Positions 34,718 through 44,207 of a stretch of DNA of 64,000 bases are shown piece by piece. Under the pieces are notes generated by a model that saw only the letters and a list, made by a program, of their open reading frames with translations, was not told the DNA's origin and did not search any database. The translations under genes were made by a program, and so were the position numbers. This stretch comes from Catellatospora citrea (lineage in GTDB: Bacteria; Actinomycetota; Actinomycetes; Mycobacteriales; Micromonosporaceae), in contig NZ_RAPR01000001.1 in assembly GCF_003610235.1 (NCBI RefSeq), positions 6,944,001-7,008,000 of the forward strand, given 5' to 3'. Within the stretch, counting starts at the first letter, position 1. The number at the start of each line of letters is the position of its first letter.

Positions 34718-36313
34718 ATGATCTCCGCTATGAGTGAGTTCGACTTCTGCCCGTGGATGTTCGCCGACAACGCCACGCAGGACGAACGCGACGCGCAGCT
34801 CGCCTACCAGCGCGCGCTGGCCGGCCTGCGGTCTGCGGGCGACAGGTCGTTCGTCTCCCCGCTCGCCGCGATCCACCAGGCCGAGCTCGCGGTCGGCGCG
34901 GACTCCTACATCGCCGCGCACGTCTACCTCACCGGCGAGGTCCAGCTCGGCGACCACACCAGCCTGAACCCCTACGCCGTCGTACGCGGCCCGGTGCGCC
35001 TGGGATCCGGGGTGCGCATCGGAGCGCACGCCTCCCTGGTGGGCTTCAACCACTCCACCGACGTCGACGCGCCGATACACACTCAGCCCATCGTGGCCGA
35101 GGGCATAGTCGTCGGCGACGACGTCTGGATCGGGTCGAACGCCATCATCCTCGACGGTGTCACCATCGGCGAGCACAGCATCATCGGCGCGGGTGCCGTC
35201 GTCACCAAGGACGTTCCCGCCTGGTCGGTGATGGTCGGCAACCCCGCCCGCCGCGTGCGCGACCGCCGCGACCAGACCCGCACCGGCGGCCTGACGTCGA
35301 AGCTCGCCGACTTCGCCGCACAGGCCCGTGACCAGGCCCCACAGGTCCTGGACCGCTATCGGACCGGCGACACGTTCACCGACCAGCCCGGGGCCGCGCC
35401 GACAGTGCGAGCCGTCTGCGACGCGATCGAGATCGCAGACCTGCTGCTGAACGCGCCCCCGCCGCAGGCCGACCGCGACGAACTCGTCGGTCGGCTCGCC
35501 GCCCTGCAGGATCCGGCCACCGGACTCATCCCCGAACTCGGCGAGACCGGCCGGCCGAGCCTCGACAGCGGCTCGGCATACCACGTCCTGTCCGTGGGTT
35601 ATGCCCTCGACCTGCTCGGCGCGCGGCTGCCGCACCCGGTCCAAGCCGTGCGCATGGACCCGTCCCGGCTGCTCGCGGAGCTGGACCGGCTGCCGTGGGC
35701 GCAGCAGGCCTGGAGCGCGGGCGACTGGGTCGACATCCTCGCCACCGGACTGCACTGGAATCGCAGGCTGTTCGACGCGCAGGAGCCGACCGAGACGCTG
35801 TTCGGCTGGCTGCTCACCCGGCAGGACGCCTTCACCGGGCTGTGGGGCAGCCCGAGCGCGCAGGAGGGCTGGCGGCAGCCGGTCAACGGCTACTACCGGC
35901 TCACCCGGGGCACGTTCGCCCAGTTCGGCCTGCCCGTGCCGCGCCCCGAGCAGACGATCGACACCGTGCTGGCCCACGCCCGCGACGGCCGGTTCTTCGC
36001 CGACGGGCGCGGCACCGCCTGCGACGTGCTCGACGTGATCCATCCGCTGTGGCTCTGCGGCCGGCAGACCGACCACCGGCGTGCCGAGGTGCAGGCGTGG
36101 GCGCGCGACCGGCTCGCCGCGACCCTGCCGCGCTGGCAACCCGGAGCCGGCTTCGCCTTCAGCCCCGCGCCCACCACCGGGGCCGAACACCTGCCCGGCC
36201 TCCAGGGGACCGAGATGTGGCTGGCGATCGTCTGGCTGCTGGCGGACGTGCTGGGCGAGAGCGGTGCACTGGGCTACCGCCCCCGGGGTGTCCACCGACC
36301 CGAACCGGCGTGA
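34718..36313 (+). CDS. Hexapeptide-repeat acyltransferase fused to a helical toroid-like domain
   Basis: A 531-residue two-part protein. Residues about 50-185 form a left-handed beta-helix typical of acetyl/acyltransferases ([81 protein letters not shown]), with a candidate catalytic His in GFNHS. Residues about 225-520 are alpha-helical, with repeated patterns such as [14 protein letters not shown], ...TGLWGSP and [18 protein letters not shown], suggesting an alpha/alpha toroid as in terpenoid cyclases and prenyltransferases. I do not know the substrate; a sugar or glycan acylation is one option. ATG 34718 or 34730; neither has a clear ribosome site. It is a stand-alone gene. Confidence 0.7.
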   Translation: MISAMSEFDFCPWMFADNATQDERDAQLAYQRALAGLRSAGDRSFVSPLAAIHQAELAVGADSYIAAHVYLTGEVQLGDHTSLNPYAVVRGPVRLGSGVRIGAHASLVGFNHSTDVDAPIHTQPIVAEGIVVGDDVWIGSNAIILDGVTIGEHSIIGAGAVVTKDVPAWSVMVGNPARRVRDRRDQTRTGGLTSKLADFAAQARDQAPQVLDRYRTGDTFTDQPGAAPTVRAVCDAIEIADLLLNAPPPQADRDELVGRLAALQDPATGLIPELGETGRPSLDSGSAYHVLSVGYALDLLGARLPHPVQAVRMDPSRLLAELDRLPWAQQAWSAGDWVDILATGLHWNRRLFDAQEPTETLFGWLLTRQDAFTGLWGSPSAQEGWRQPVNGYYRLTRGTFAQFGLPVPRPEQTIDTVLAHARDGRFFADGRGTACDVLDVIHPLWLCGRQTDHRRAEVQAWARDRLAATLPRWQPGAGFAFSPAPTTGAEHLPGLQGTEMWLAIVWLLADVLGESGALGYRPRGVHRPEPA

Positions 36314-36352
36314 TCCGACACGTCAGGCCCGCGAAACGCGGCGGGCCCCGGC

Positions 36353-37021
36353 TCAGGCGATCCCGTCGAGCACCGCGGCCAACGGCCGGGGCAGGGCGTC
36401 GCGGCTCATCGCCGCCTCGGTGAGCAGCCGCGCGTAACGCAGATTGCGGCGCGAACCGGCGCGCAGGAACCGCCACATCTGCCGCTCGGGCTCCTGGCCC
36501 CGCCACGCGGGTTGGCCCTGCAGCGTCTGGAACGAGCTCAGGTCGCCCTGCGAGGCGAACAGGGCCTCGACCCCTGCCGCGCCCACCGCGCGGATCAGCT
36601 CACCTTCGAGGTCGTCGACGCAGACGTGAAACCCGAGGTCGGCCAGGTCGGCGCGGCTGGTGGGCGCGCCGATCCCGCCGGCGACCAGAGCCCGCCGGAA
36701 GATCTCCTCCTCGCGCACGTCGCACAGGCCCGCCAGGCGCACCCGGGTCGTCAACGGGCCGAGCTCGGTCAGGTAGCGGCCGATGGCGTGCGCCCCGCCG
36801 ATCGGCACGACCACGACACGTTCGGCTTCGAGATCACGGCCGCGGCCCGCCGCGGCCGTCTCCAGCGCGATCTGGTCGCTGAGTCCCTCGACCAGGATCA
36901 GGGCCGCGGCATCGCCGATCTTCGCCTGGGCATCGGCCAGCGCCCGGGTGGTGGCGTCCGGGCCGCTGTCATAGCCGTCGAGCGCCCTGCGGGCCAGCTC
37001 ACGGCGTTGTGCGAGATCCAT
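36353..37021 (-). CDS. Stand-alone OLD-type TOPRIM protein
   Basis: A 222-residue protein with a TOPRIM domain of the OLD-nuclease type: LILVEGLSDQIALETAA (conserved Glu and Asp), VVVVPIGGAHAIGRYL and LAGLCDVREEEIFRRAL. In OLD nucleases this domain is attached to an ABC-like ATPase; here there is none, and no ATPase gene adjoins. The last 50 residues (WRFLRAGSRRNLRYARLLTEAAM) are basic and helical. It could cut or process DNA, or be a catalytic unit recruited by another protein. ATG 37021 is chosen as the first codon of the conserved part. The neighbouring genes appear unrelated. Confidence 0.75.
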   Translation of the reverse strand: MDLAQRRELARRALDGYDSGPDATTRALADAQAKIGDAAALILVEGLSDQIALETAAAGRGRDLEAERVVVVPIGGAHAIGRYLTELGPLTTRVRLAGLCDVREEEIFRRALVAGGIGAPTSRADLADLGFHVCVDDLEGELIRAVGAAGVEALFASQGDLSSFQTLQGQPAWRGQEPERQMWRFLRAGSRRNLRYARLLTEAAMSRDALPRPLAAVLDGIA

Positions 37022-37207
37022 GATGGGTTCCGTCGGTCGGTGATGCCGGGCGGGTCGGCGGCCCACACGCGTCTACCGGTCTGCCCGAGCCCGGCGAACC
37101 CGCAGCACGCGGGTGGTGGCCACCACGGCCATAGTCATGCAGGCGCCCGGCGGCGACAACCCGATAACCGCCGGGATCCTCGCGGACGGTCGACGTACCG
37201 GCCGCGG

Positions 37208-38035
37208 TCAGGCCACGTCGGCCGGGCGGGCGGGACCGCGCCGCGGCGGCCACGGGACGATCGGCGAGGTGACCGCCCGGTACTCGGCGTACTCCGGGTA
37301 GCGGGACAGGGTGATGCTCTCGGTGAAGATCGTCGAGCCGACGAACAGCGCGGTGAGCAGCGCCGGGCCGACGACCGTCCACTGCAGCACCGAACCGGCC
37401 GCGGCGGCGCCGAAGCCGAACACCACCCACCACTGGGCCTGTTCGAAGAAGTAGTTGGGATGACGCGAGTAGCGGAACAGCCCGGTACGCATGAACCGCG
37501 ACTGCGGCGCGCGGCCCTCGGCCGGCGCGGCGTGCTTGCGCCGGTGGAAGTCCCACTGCTGCTGGTCGGCGACCGTCTCCCCGACGAGCAACCCCAGGAA
37601 CAGCACCGTCAGCGCGGCGTCGACCGCGCCGAACGAACCCGGACGGGTCAGCACCGTGTACGCCGGCAGGCTGATCAGCAGCAGGATGATGTTCTGGTAC
37701 ACGGTGATGAACAGCAGGTTGAACAGCTGGAACTGCCATCGGGACAGCCGTGCGCGCAGGATCGGCCAGCGGTAGTCCTCGCCGCCCGGGGCGTATCCGC
37801 CGCGCCGGGCGAAGTTGAACGTCAGCCGGGCACCCCACAGCAGCACCAGCACCGCGAGCACGTTCAGCCGGACGTCGCCGAAGTCGGCCGAGGCCGCGAA
37901 GACGCCGACGTACACCACCGGGACGATCGACCAGATCCGGTCGACCCACGAATGCTCGCCGCTGACCAGCGAGGCGAGCCAGGTCGCGGCGCACGTGGCC
38001 GCGCAGATCCACACGCAGACGATGAGGGCGTCCAT
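37208..38035 (-). CDS. DUF1295 membrane protein (steroid-reductase-like)
   Basis: A 275-residue integral membrane protein with about six or seven helices. The C-terminal part matches the isoprenylcysteine methyltransferase / steroid 5-alpha-reductase-like fold of DUF1295: GLFRYSRHPNYFFEQAQWWVVFGF, followed by ITLSRYPEYAEYRAVTSPIVPW. The N-terminal part (WICAATCAATWLASLVSGEHSWVDRIWSIVPVVYV) fits the family. Probably an NAD(P)H-dependent reductase or methyltransferase for a lipid; the substrate is unknown. ATG 38035 is the natural first codon of the hydrophobic N-terminus. Confidence 0.85.
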   Translation of the reverse strand: MDALIVCVWICAATCAATWLASLVSGEHSWVDRIWSIVPVVYVGVFAASADFGDVRLNVLAVLVLLWGARLTFNFARRGGYAPGGEDYRWPILRARLSRWQFQLFNLLFITVYQNIILLLISLPAYTVLTRPGSFGAVDAALTVLFLGLLVGETVADQQQWDFHRRKHAAPAEGRAPQSRFMRTGLFRYSRHPNYFFEQAQWWVVFGFGAAAAGSVLQWTVVGPALLTALFVGSTIFTESITLSRYPEYAEYRAVTSPIVPWPPRRGPARPADVA

Positions 38036-38107
38036 GATCGGGGACTGTAGTGGGCCGCGTTCAGCCCGGACACCAGCCGTGAAGCCAGTAGCTGCCGACC
38101 GAGCAGA

Positions 38108-38165
38108 GGCAGGGCCTCCGGTCACACGTGCGGCGACCGCCGCATCCGTGACCGAAGGCCCTGCC
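38108..38165 (-). terminator. Long hairpin terminator of the pectate-lyase-like gene
   Basis: 18-bp stem with one mismatch (38108-38125 with 38148-38165) containing an inner 6-bp stem TGCGGC/GCCGCA with a 4-nt loop. Starts 11 bases past the stop of the gene at 38177 on the minus strand. Confidence 0.75.
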
Positions 38166-38176
38166 CCGGTGGGACG

Positions 38177-40033
38177 CTACGGCGTGACCACCGCGCCGCC
38201 GAGCGTCACCACCAGCCGGCCGTCGGAAGCGAACGACCAGCCCAGGGAGCCACTGAGACCGGCGCACCGGGATCCGTTCGTGCCGGACCAGAACTGGTTC
38301 GAGCTGTCGGAGTTGCCGATGATCCGGTCGTTGGTGCCGCTGCTGGAACGGCACGAGGTGTTGTTGCGGAACACCGAGGTGCCGGCGTCGAAGGAGAAGT
38401 TGCGCTCGGCGTTGTCGATGCTGATGTTGTTCGACACCGTCATCGAGCCCGGGTTGCTGTTGTAGGTGAACCCGTGCTTGCCGTTGTGGTAGGCGATGTT
38501 GCGCCGCACGATGTGGTTGACGCCGATGTCCTCGCCGCCCAGCTTGTAGCCGTTGCGGTCGCCCGCGCCGGCCTGGCCGCCGTTGCTGAGCGTGCCGTTG
38601 TCGAACGCGATGGAGTCCTCGATGGTCACCACGCCGATCGGGCCGGTGTCGGTCTTGGTGTACAGGTCCCAGCCGTCGTCGATGTTGTTGTGCGACACGG
38701 CGTAGCGGAACACGTTGCCCGAACCGACGGTCAGCTTCGCGGCGAAGCCGTCGGCGTCCTCACCGTCGGAGTCGGCGTTGTCGTGCGACTCCGCGCTCAG
38801 GATGAGGTTGTTGGCCGGCCACTGGCTCTGCGGCGTGCTGGACAGGGTCCGTGACAGCTGCAGGCCGGTGTCGCGGTTGAAGCGGGTGATCGTGCGCTCG
38901 AAGATGTTGTTGCTGCCCCCGACGAAGATCCCGTTGTCGCCGGCCCGCTCGACCACGATGCCGTACACGTGCCAGTAGTTGCCGTTCACGGCCAGGCCGC
39001 GGTTGGCGGGGTCCTCGGCCTGGGCGGAGAAGTTCAGCACCGGAGTCTCACCCTGGTACGCCGAGATCTTCTTCAGCGCGCCCGAGGCGCCGTTGTTGCC
39101 GGTCTCGACGGTGACCGTGGACGAGAAGTTGTACGTCCCGCCGCGCATGAAGATCGTCCCACCGGCGGTCACCCGGGTGATCGCCGAAGCCAGCGTCGTC
39201 GGGTTGGCCAGGGTGCCGGCCGCGCTCGCGCTGCCGTTGGGCGCCACGTACAGGGTGCCGGACGGCGGCTGGCTGACGCTGGGGGAGGGGGATGCGCTCG
39301 ACGGCGACGGCGACGCGCTCGACGGTGACGGCGAAGCGCTGCTCGGCGACGGTGACGCGGTGCTGGCCGAGGGTGCCGGGGTGCTGGGCGGGGTGGTGAC
39401 GCTGTCGGTCACGCTGACGTCGTCGAAGCGGGCGCCGGCGTAACCGGTGAACAGTCCGATCCGGCCGGCGGCGATCGCGGTGCTGGTGGCGGTGCCGACG
39501 AGGGTGCCGTCGACGTAGCCGCTGATCGTGGAGCCGCTGGTGGTGATCCGCAGGGTGTACCAGGTGCCGGTCGACACCGTCCGGGACAGGCCCGCCAGGA
39601 CCGTGACCGTGCTGCCGTTCATGTACTGCAGCTCGACCCGGTTGCCGCCGGTCAGCGCGAGCCGGTACATGACGGTGGCGCCGCTGGACCGCGCCGCCAG
39701 CGCCGCGACGCCGCCGGAACCGAATGCCAGCGGCTTCACCCGGGCCTGGACCGTGTAGTTCGTCCAGCTGCTGGAGCCGGCGAACTGGCGGGCCCGGTCG
39801 GTGGTCGTGCTGGCCTGCTGGAAGGTCTGGGATCCGTCGGCGACGACGGTCCAGTCGCCGCCGGACTTCGACCAGCCGCCGGCGCCGGCTTCGAAGTCCG
39901 CGCTGAACAGCGTCGCTGCGCTGGCGGGAGTCGTCAGCACGGTGCCTGCGATGACGGTCAGCGCGGCCGTGGCCGCCGCGGTGATCAGTGCGGCGAGGCG
40001 GGCTCGCCGACGAGGTGGTGGGTGCAGTTTCAT
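38177..40033 (-). CDS. Secreted PL9-like pectate lyase with N-terminal lectin-like domain
   Basis: A 618-residue extracellular enzyme. Signal peptide about 1-40. Residues 42-205 form a concanavalin-like beta-sandwich of the kind found in glycan-binding modules (LFSADFEAGAGGWSKSGGDWTVV...GRIGLFTGYAGARFDDVSVTD). Next is a Ser/Pro linker built from repeats of SPSPSSA, then a right-handed parallel beta-helix (about 265-618). The segment DADGFAAKL (Lys433) followed by NNIDDGWDLYTK matches the active-site and calcium-binding region of family PL9 pectate lyases. Likely cleaves polygalacturonate or a related uronic acid polymer outside the cell. Own hairpin terminator downstream; 450 bp upstream region shared with the divergent M6 protease. 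Confidence 0.8.
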   Translation of the reverse strand: MKLHPPPRRRARLAALITAAATAALTVIAGTVLTTPASAATLFSADFEAGAGGWSKSGGDWTVVADGSQTFQQASTTTDRARQFAGSSSWTNYTVQARVKPLAFGSGGVAALAARSSGATVMYRLALTGGNRVELQYMNGSTVTVLAGLSRTVSTGTWYTLRITTSGSTISGYVDGTLVGTATSTAIAAGRIGLFTGYAGARFDDVSVTDSVTTPPSTPAPSASTASPSPSSASPSPSSASPSPSSASPSPSVSQPPSGTLYVAPNGSASAAGTLANPTTLASAITRVTAGGTIFMRGGTYNFSSTVTVETGNNGASGALKKISAYQGETPVLNFSAQAEDPANRGLAVNGNYWHVYGIVVERAGDNGIFVGGSNNIFERTITRFNRDTGLQLSRTLSSTPQSQWPANNLILSAESHDNADSDGEDADGFAAKLTVGSGNVFRYAVSHNNIDDGWDLYTKTDTGPIGVVTIEDSIAFDNGTLSNGGQAGAGDRNGYKLGGEDIGVNHIVRRNIAYHNGKHGFTYNSNPGSMTVSNNISIDNAERNFSFDAGTSVFRNNTSCRSSSGTNDRIIGNSDSSNQFWSGTNGSRCAGLSGSLGWSFASDGRLVVTLGGAVVTP

Positions 40034-40483
40034 CGGGGTCGGTCCTTCGGGCTGGGAGCGGACCATGCCGTTGGGCGACGGCATGGGACGTGCCTGGCGC
40101 CGGGTGGCGTGTGCTGCAGCACCCGGCTGGGCCACGCTGGAAAGCGCATTCCGAGGCGACGGTAGACGAGCCCGCCGAACCCAGTCAACCGGTGAAGTTC
40201 GATGTCGTGGCCGTTCATGCCGCCATTTGCAGCGACCATGGTCGATATATTGTGGCTGTGGCGTTGGCGTGTTCTGCGTGACGTCCCTGGCATTTGCAGG
40301 ATTTGGCCGACGCACGCCGTCTCGGCGGTGACGTCGTCGGCCGACATGCGGCGTCGTGACCGCGACGGCCGTGTCACGGACCGACCGGCTCGGCGGCGGA
40401 GAGATGAACTCGCCGTTCTGTGTGACGCTCCGGAAAGTGAAGCGAAAACTGCTTCACAATTCGCCCCCGGAGGGATCTACACG
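40034..40483. other. Divergent intergenic region, 450 bp
   Basis: Shared upstream region of the pectate lyase and the M6 protease. An AT-rich patch GATATATTG (40244-40252) is a possible -10 region. Close to the protease gene lies GTGAAGC-7-GCTTCAC (40437-40457), an inverted repeat that could be an operator; GGAGG (40469-40473) is the protease ribosome site. Confidence 0.5.
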
Positions 40484-42787
40484 ATGAGGAAGCTCGCCAT
40501 CTCCGCCGTCGCCGGCGCGGCCGGCGCGGCGATGGTAGTCGCTGCCCTGCAATGGCCGGCCGGTGCGGCGCCTGCCGCGAGCGGCGAGGCCGGCAGCGCC
40601 GCGCCCGCGGCTGCGGCCCACCGAGCGGACAACCGGCCCGGCCCGCAGACCAAGCAGTGGCTCGGCAAGCGCAAGGCCGCGCACGAGATGGTCGCCCGCG
40701 GCAAGGCGCGCATCGACGCGAACGGCAACGTCACGGTCGACGCCGCGACGGACAACGTCGTCGAGGTCGCCTTCGAGAAGACCGACAAGATCTTCACTAT
40801 CCTGTCCGAGTTCGGCACGCAGAGCGTCGGCAAGTACGGCACCGTGCCCGGCCCGCTGCACAACGAGATCCCCGCCCCGGACCGGTCGGTGAACAACTCC
40901 ACGGAGTGGGCCGCAGACTTCGACACCGCCCACTACGAGCAGCTGTTCAACGGCTCCGGCGAGTCGATGAAGAGCTTCTACGAGGACCTGTCCTCCGGCA
41001 GGTACTCGGTGACCAACACCGTCAGCGACTGGGTGAAGGTGCCCTACAACGCGTCCTACTACGGCGACAACGCCATCGAGGACAACGGCGGCTCCTGGGC
41101 GTTCATCCAGGACACCGGCAACGCCTGGTACCAGCGGGCGCTGCAGAGCATGCCCGCGGACCAGGTCAACGCCTACCTGGCGCAGTTCGACGTCTGGGAC
41201 CGCTACGACTTCGACAACGACGGAAACTACGACGAGTCCGACGGCTACATCGACCACTTCCAGGCCGTGCACGCCGGTGAGGGCGAGGACGCCGGCGGCG
41301 GCGCGCAGGGCGAGGACGCCATCTGGTCGCACCGCTGGTACGTCAACGCGACCAGCTACGGCCTGTCCGGCCCCACCGTCGGCGGGCAGCAGAACCTGTC
41401 CGGCGGCGCCCGGATCGGCAACTCGAACTACTGGCTCGGCGACTACACCACCGAGCCGGAGAACGGCGGCCTGGGCGTGTTCGCCCACGAGTTCGGCCAC
41501 GACCTCGGCCTGCCGGACTACTACGACACCGCCGGCGGCGAGAACACCACCGCGTTCTGGACGCTGATGAGCTCCGGCTCGTGGCTCGGCCACGGCGCGG
41601 AGGCCAACCAGGGCATCGGCACGACCCCCGGCCTGATGGGCCCCGAGGAGAAGCTGTTCCTCGGCTGGCTCGACTACCGTGAGGTCGGCCTCGGCCAGAG
41701 CGGCACCATCCTGCTCGACCCGGCTCAGGACGCCGACGCCGCCAACGCGCAGGCGATCAAGGTCGACCTGCCCGCGGCGACCACGTCGACGACGTACGCG
41801 ACGCCCACCTCCGGGCAGTACGCCTGGTGGACCGGCAGCGCCGACCAGCTCAACGAGTCGCTCTCGCACGCCGTGCCGGCCGCGTCGAAGGTCACCGTGA
41901 CCGCCAAGGCGTGGTACGACATCGAGGCCGGCTTCGACAACCTGTACGCCGAGTACTCCACCGACGGCGGCACCACCTGGTCGCAGCTCGGCCAGCCGAC
42001 CACCGGCTCGTCCAACGGCAAGTGGACCACGCTGCGCTTCTCCTACACCGCCGGCGGCGCGGCGACACGGTTCCGGTTCCGCTACCAGACCGACGGCGGC
42101 GCGCACTTCGCCGGTGCGTTCCTCGACGACGTCGTCGTCAAGGCCGGCAACACGACGGTGCTCACCGACGACGTCGAGCAGCCGGGCGCCTGGACCGCGA
42201 CGGGCCAGTGGCAGCGCTCGACCGGCACGGTGTCGAGCACGGCCGACCGGTACTACCTGCTGGAGAACCGGCAGTACGTCGGCTGGGACGACACCCTGCG
42301 CACCGGTCCCTACCAGTTCAGCTTCAACCTCAGCGCACCGGACAAGGTCGAGTTCTTCTCGTTCCGGCCCGGCATGCTGGTCTGGTACGTCAACCACACG
42401 GTCGAGGACAACAACACCTCCGAGCACCTCGGCACGGGTCTGTCGCTGCCGGTGGACGCCCGGCCCGCGCCGTTCACCTACCCCGACGGCACCGGCCCCA
42501 GCAACCGCCGCCAGCCGTTCGACGCGACGTTCGGCATCCAGCCGGTGCCGGAACTGTGCCTGCACAAGGAGGTGCTGGTCGGCACCGGCAAGGCGCAGAC
42601 CGTCCAGACCGTGGCGGCGTGCGCCGCGGCCAACGCCGGCATCCCGACGTTCGACGACAGCAACCCGGACGCGTACTACAGCACCGCCAACCCGCAGGGC
42701 AGCGTGAAGGTGGCCGGTCACGGCGTGACGGCCACGGTCACCGGGCAGTCGGGCAACGTCCTGACCATCAGCGTGGTCAACCCGTGA
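40484..42787 (+). CDS. Immune inhibitor A-like metalloprotease (M6)
   Basis: A 767-residue secreted zinc protease. Signal peptide about 1-30 and a propeptide to about 85. The catalytic motif HEFGHDLGLPD gives zinc ligands His335 and His339 and Glu336, followed by YYDTAGG; a calcium-type loop FDNDGNYDESDGYIDHFQ precedes it. Two beta-sandwich (MAM/LamG-like) domains follow (WYDIEAGFDNLYAEYSTDGGTTW...), then a C-terminal domain. Members degrade host or environmental proteins. ATG at 40484 with GGAGGGA upstream. Ends at a perfect hairpin. Catalytic residues are intact. Confidence 0.92.
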   Translation: MRKLAISAVAGAAGAAMVVAALQWPAGAAPAASGEAGSAAPAAAAHRADNRPGPQTKQWLGKRKAAHEMVARGKARIDANGNVTVDAATDNVVEVAFEKTDKIFTILSEFGTQSVGKYGTVPGPLHNEIPAPDRSVNNSTEWAADFDTAHYEQLFNGSGESMKSFYEDLSSGRYSVTNTVSDWVKVPYNASYYGDNAIEDNGGSWAFIQDTGNAWYQRALQSMPADQVNAYLAQFDVWDRYDFDNDGNYDESDGYIDHFQAVHAGEGEDAGGGAQGEDAIWSHRWYVNATSYGLSGPTVGGQQNLSGGARIGNSNYWLGDYTTEPENGGLGVFAHEFGHDLGLPDYYDTAGGENTTAFWTLMSSGSWLGHGAEANQGIGTTPGLMGPEEKLFLGWLDYREVGLGQSGTILLDPAQDADAANAQAIKVDLPAATTSTTYATPTSGQYAWWTGSADQLNESLSHAVPAASKVTVTAKAWYDIEAGFDNLYAEYSTDGGTTWSQLGQPTTGSSNGKWTTLRFSYTAGGAATRFRFRYQTDGGAHFAGAFLDDVVVKAGNTTVLTDDVEQPGAWTATGQWQRSTGTVSSTADRYYLLENRQYVGWDDTLRTGPYQFSFNLSAPDKVEFFSFRPGMLVWYVNHTVEDNNTSEHLGTGLSLPVDARPAPFTYPDGTGPSNRRQPFDATFGIQPVPELCLHKEVLVGTGKAQTVQTVAACAAANAGIPTFDDSNPDAYYSTANPQGSVKVAGHGVTATVTGQSGNVLTISVVNP

Positions 42788-42833
42788 GTCGGCGGACGAT
42801 CCGCTGACAAGCTAAGACACACCTGCAGAAGAC

Positions 42834-42863
42834 GAGGGCCGGGAGTCGACACTCCCGGCCCTC
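42834..42863 (+). terminator. Hairpin terminator after the M6 protease
   Basis: 13-bp perfect stem GAGGGCCGGGAGT / ACTCCCGGCCCTC with loop CGAC. Confidence 0.75.
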
Positions 42864-42950
42864 CGCCGCGTGCACAACCTCCAGGGAAGGCTGCCGTCAA
42901 CAGGGCTATCCCCGGCTGATCAAGGGTCAGCGCCCCGTCTCGCCCAGCCC

Positions 42951-42956
42951 TATACT
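42951..42956 (+). promoter_or_regulatory. -10 box of a probably leaderless gene
   Basis: TATACT, ending eight bases before the ATG at 42965, where no ribosome site is visible. A transcript starting at or next to the ATG is likely. No good -35 is seen. Confidence 0.5.
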
Positions 42957-42964
42957 CCCCAGCC

Positions 42965-44134
42965 ATGCACTCGCTGCGCCGGATCGCCCTCACCTTTGTC
43001 GCCGCCATACTCGCCTCCACCGTCGGTGTGCCTACTGCGGCGCGCGCGGCCGGCGTCGGGCTTGCCCCGTACTTCGTCGACTACGGCAACGGCATGTCCA
43101 CCACCGCGAGCCAGACCGGCAGCACCAAGGTGCCGATCGGGGTGGTGACCTGGGGATCCGGCACGGCCACGGGGGTGAAGCTGACCGTCGACCTGTCCGG
43201 CGTCACCGACAAGGTCGACATCACCGCGGTCAGCTCACCCTGTGGCCGATCAGGTTCCATCGTCACCTGCAACTTCGGCACGCTGACCATCAGCGGCGAG
43301 GGCAGAGTGAGCGCCAGCCTGTCGCTGCGCGCGAAGCCCACCGCCACCGTCGGCTCGGCCGGCACCGTCCACCTGCGCCTCACCAGCGACCCCGCACCGA
43401 GCGACGCCACCGTCAGCGGCACGGTCGACATCCGCCCGAATGTGTCCGACATGGTCATGACCTCGACTGTGCCGACGGCCCAGATCGGCCAGACCGTCAC
43501 CGTCTCCCACACGGTCAAGAACCTCGGCCCCGCCGCACAGCCGAATGTGTCGCTGGGCGCCCGCGCCCAGCCGGGCACCCGGTACGTCGGTGGCAACGGC
43601 TGCACCACCACCGCCACCACGTTCGTATGCTCGATCAAGGATCTCGGGGTCGGGCAGACCCGGGTGGTCTCGGTGCAGGTGAAAGTCGACGGCTGTGATC
43701 CCCTCAAGGGCGCCAACCAGCCCGGCGTGGACTGGACCGCCGACTACGGCGATCCCCACACCGGCAACAACGACGCGACGATCATCGTGAAGGTCAGTGG
43801 CTGCTCCGGCTCCACTGGCACCTCGTCCGGCGGCAGCGGCACGCAGAGCGCGCCCAAGCCTGCGAGCGGCAAGACGGCCGCACCGCGACCGGCATCCTCG
43901 CCCACGGGTTCGCCCGCCGGATCGCCCAGCGCCGTGCCCACCGCCTCGGCCGCGCCCACCGAGACCGCCGTCGTGAGCCCGAGCCCGGCCGTCGTCGCAG
44001 CCTCCATCGTGCCCGTGGCGGCAACCGGCTCCGCATCGACCGTCGCCTGGGTCACGATCGCCGTCCTGGTCGGGTTCGCGGCCCTGGCGGGGTTCGTCGT
44101 GTTCCGCCGCCGTCGAAACAGCCCGCAAGTCTGA
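42965..44134 (+). CDS. Membrane-anchored surface protein with DUF11/CARDB-like domains
   Basis: A 389-residue exported protein: signal peptide about 1-29, a beta-rich domain (about 30-155, with one disulfide-type pair SSPCGRSGSIVTCNFG), then a DUF11/CARDB-like repeat (VGQTVTVSHTVKNLGPAAQPNVSLGARAQPGTRYV...NDATIIVKVSGC), a Ser/Pro/Ala linker and a C-terminal helix (about 355-378) with RRRR stop. Probably a cell-surface adhesive or structural protein; no enzyme motif is present. No ribosome site is seen before the ATG, and TATACT lies at the position expected for a leaderless mRNA. Convergent with the next gene across a shared hairpin. Confidence 0.75.
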   Translation: MHSLRRIALTFVAAILASTVGVPTAARAAGVGLAPYFVDYGNGMSTTASQTGSTKVPIGVVTWGSGTATGVKLTVDLSGVTDKVDITAVSSPCGRSGSIVTCNFGTLTISGEGRVSASLSLRAKPTATVGSAGTVHLRLTSDPAPSDATVSGTVDIRPNVSDMVMTSTVPTAQIGQTVTVSHTVKNLGPAAQPNVSLGARAQPGTRYVGGNGCTTTATTFVCSIKDLGVGQTRVVSVQVKVDGCDPLKGANQPGVDWTADYGDPHTGNNDATIIVKVSGCSGSTGTSSGGSGTQSAPKPASGKTAAPRPASSPTGSPAGSPSAVPTASAAPTETAVVSPSPAVVAASIVPVAATGSASTVAWVTIAVLVGFAALAGFVVFRRRRNSPQV

Positions 44135-44144
44135 CGCACCGGCC

Positions 44145-44176
44145 CTGCCGGGCTGCGGAGCCCCGCAGCCCGGCAG
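44145..44176. terminator. Bidirectional hairpin terminator
   Basis: 14-bp perfect stem (44145-44158 with 44163-44176) and 4-nt loop between convergent genes ending at 44134 and 44208. Confidence 0.8.
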
Positions 44177-44207
44177 ACCGCGTGCCGCCTCACCGACGTC
44201 GGTCCAC

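Noticed and set aside
39280..39370. Short tandem DNA repeat in the pectate lyase gene
   Set aside because: It encodes the SPSPSSA linker; an ordinary low-complexity linker rather than a mobile or CRISPR-like repeat.
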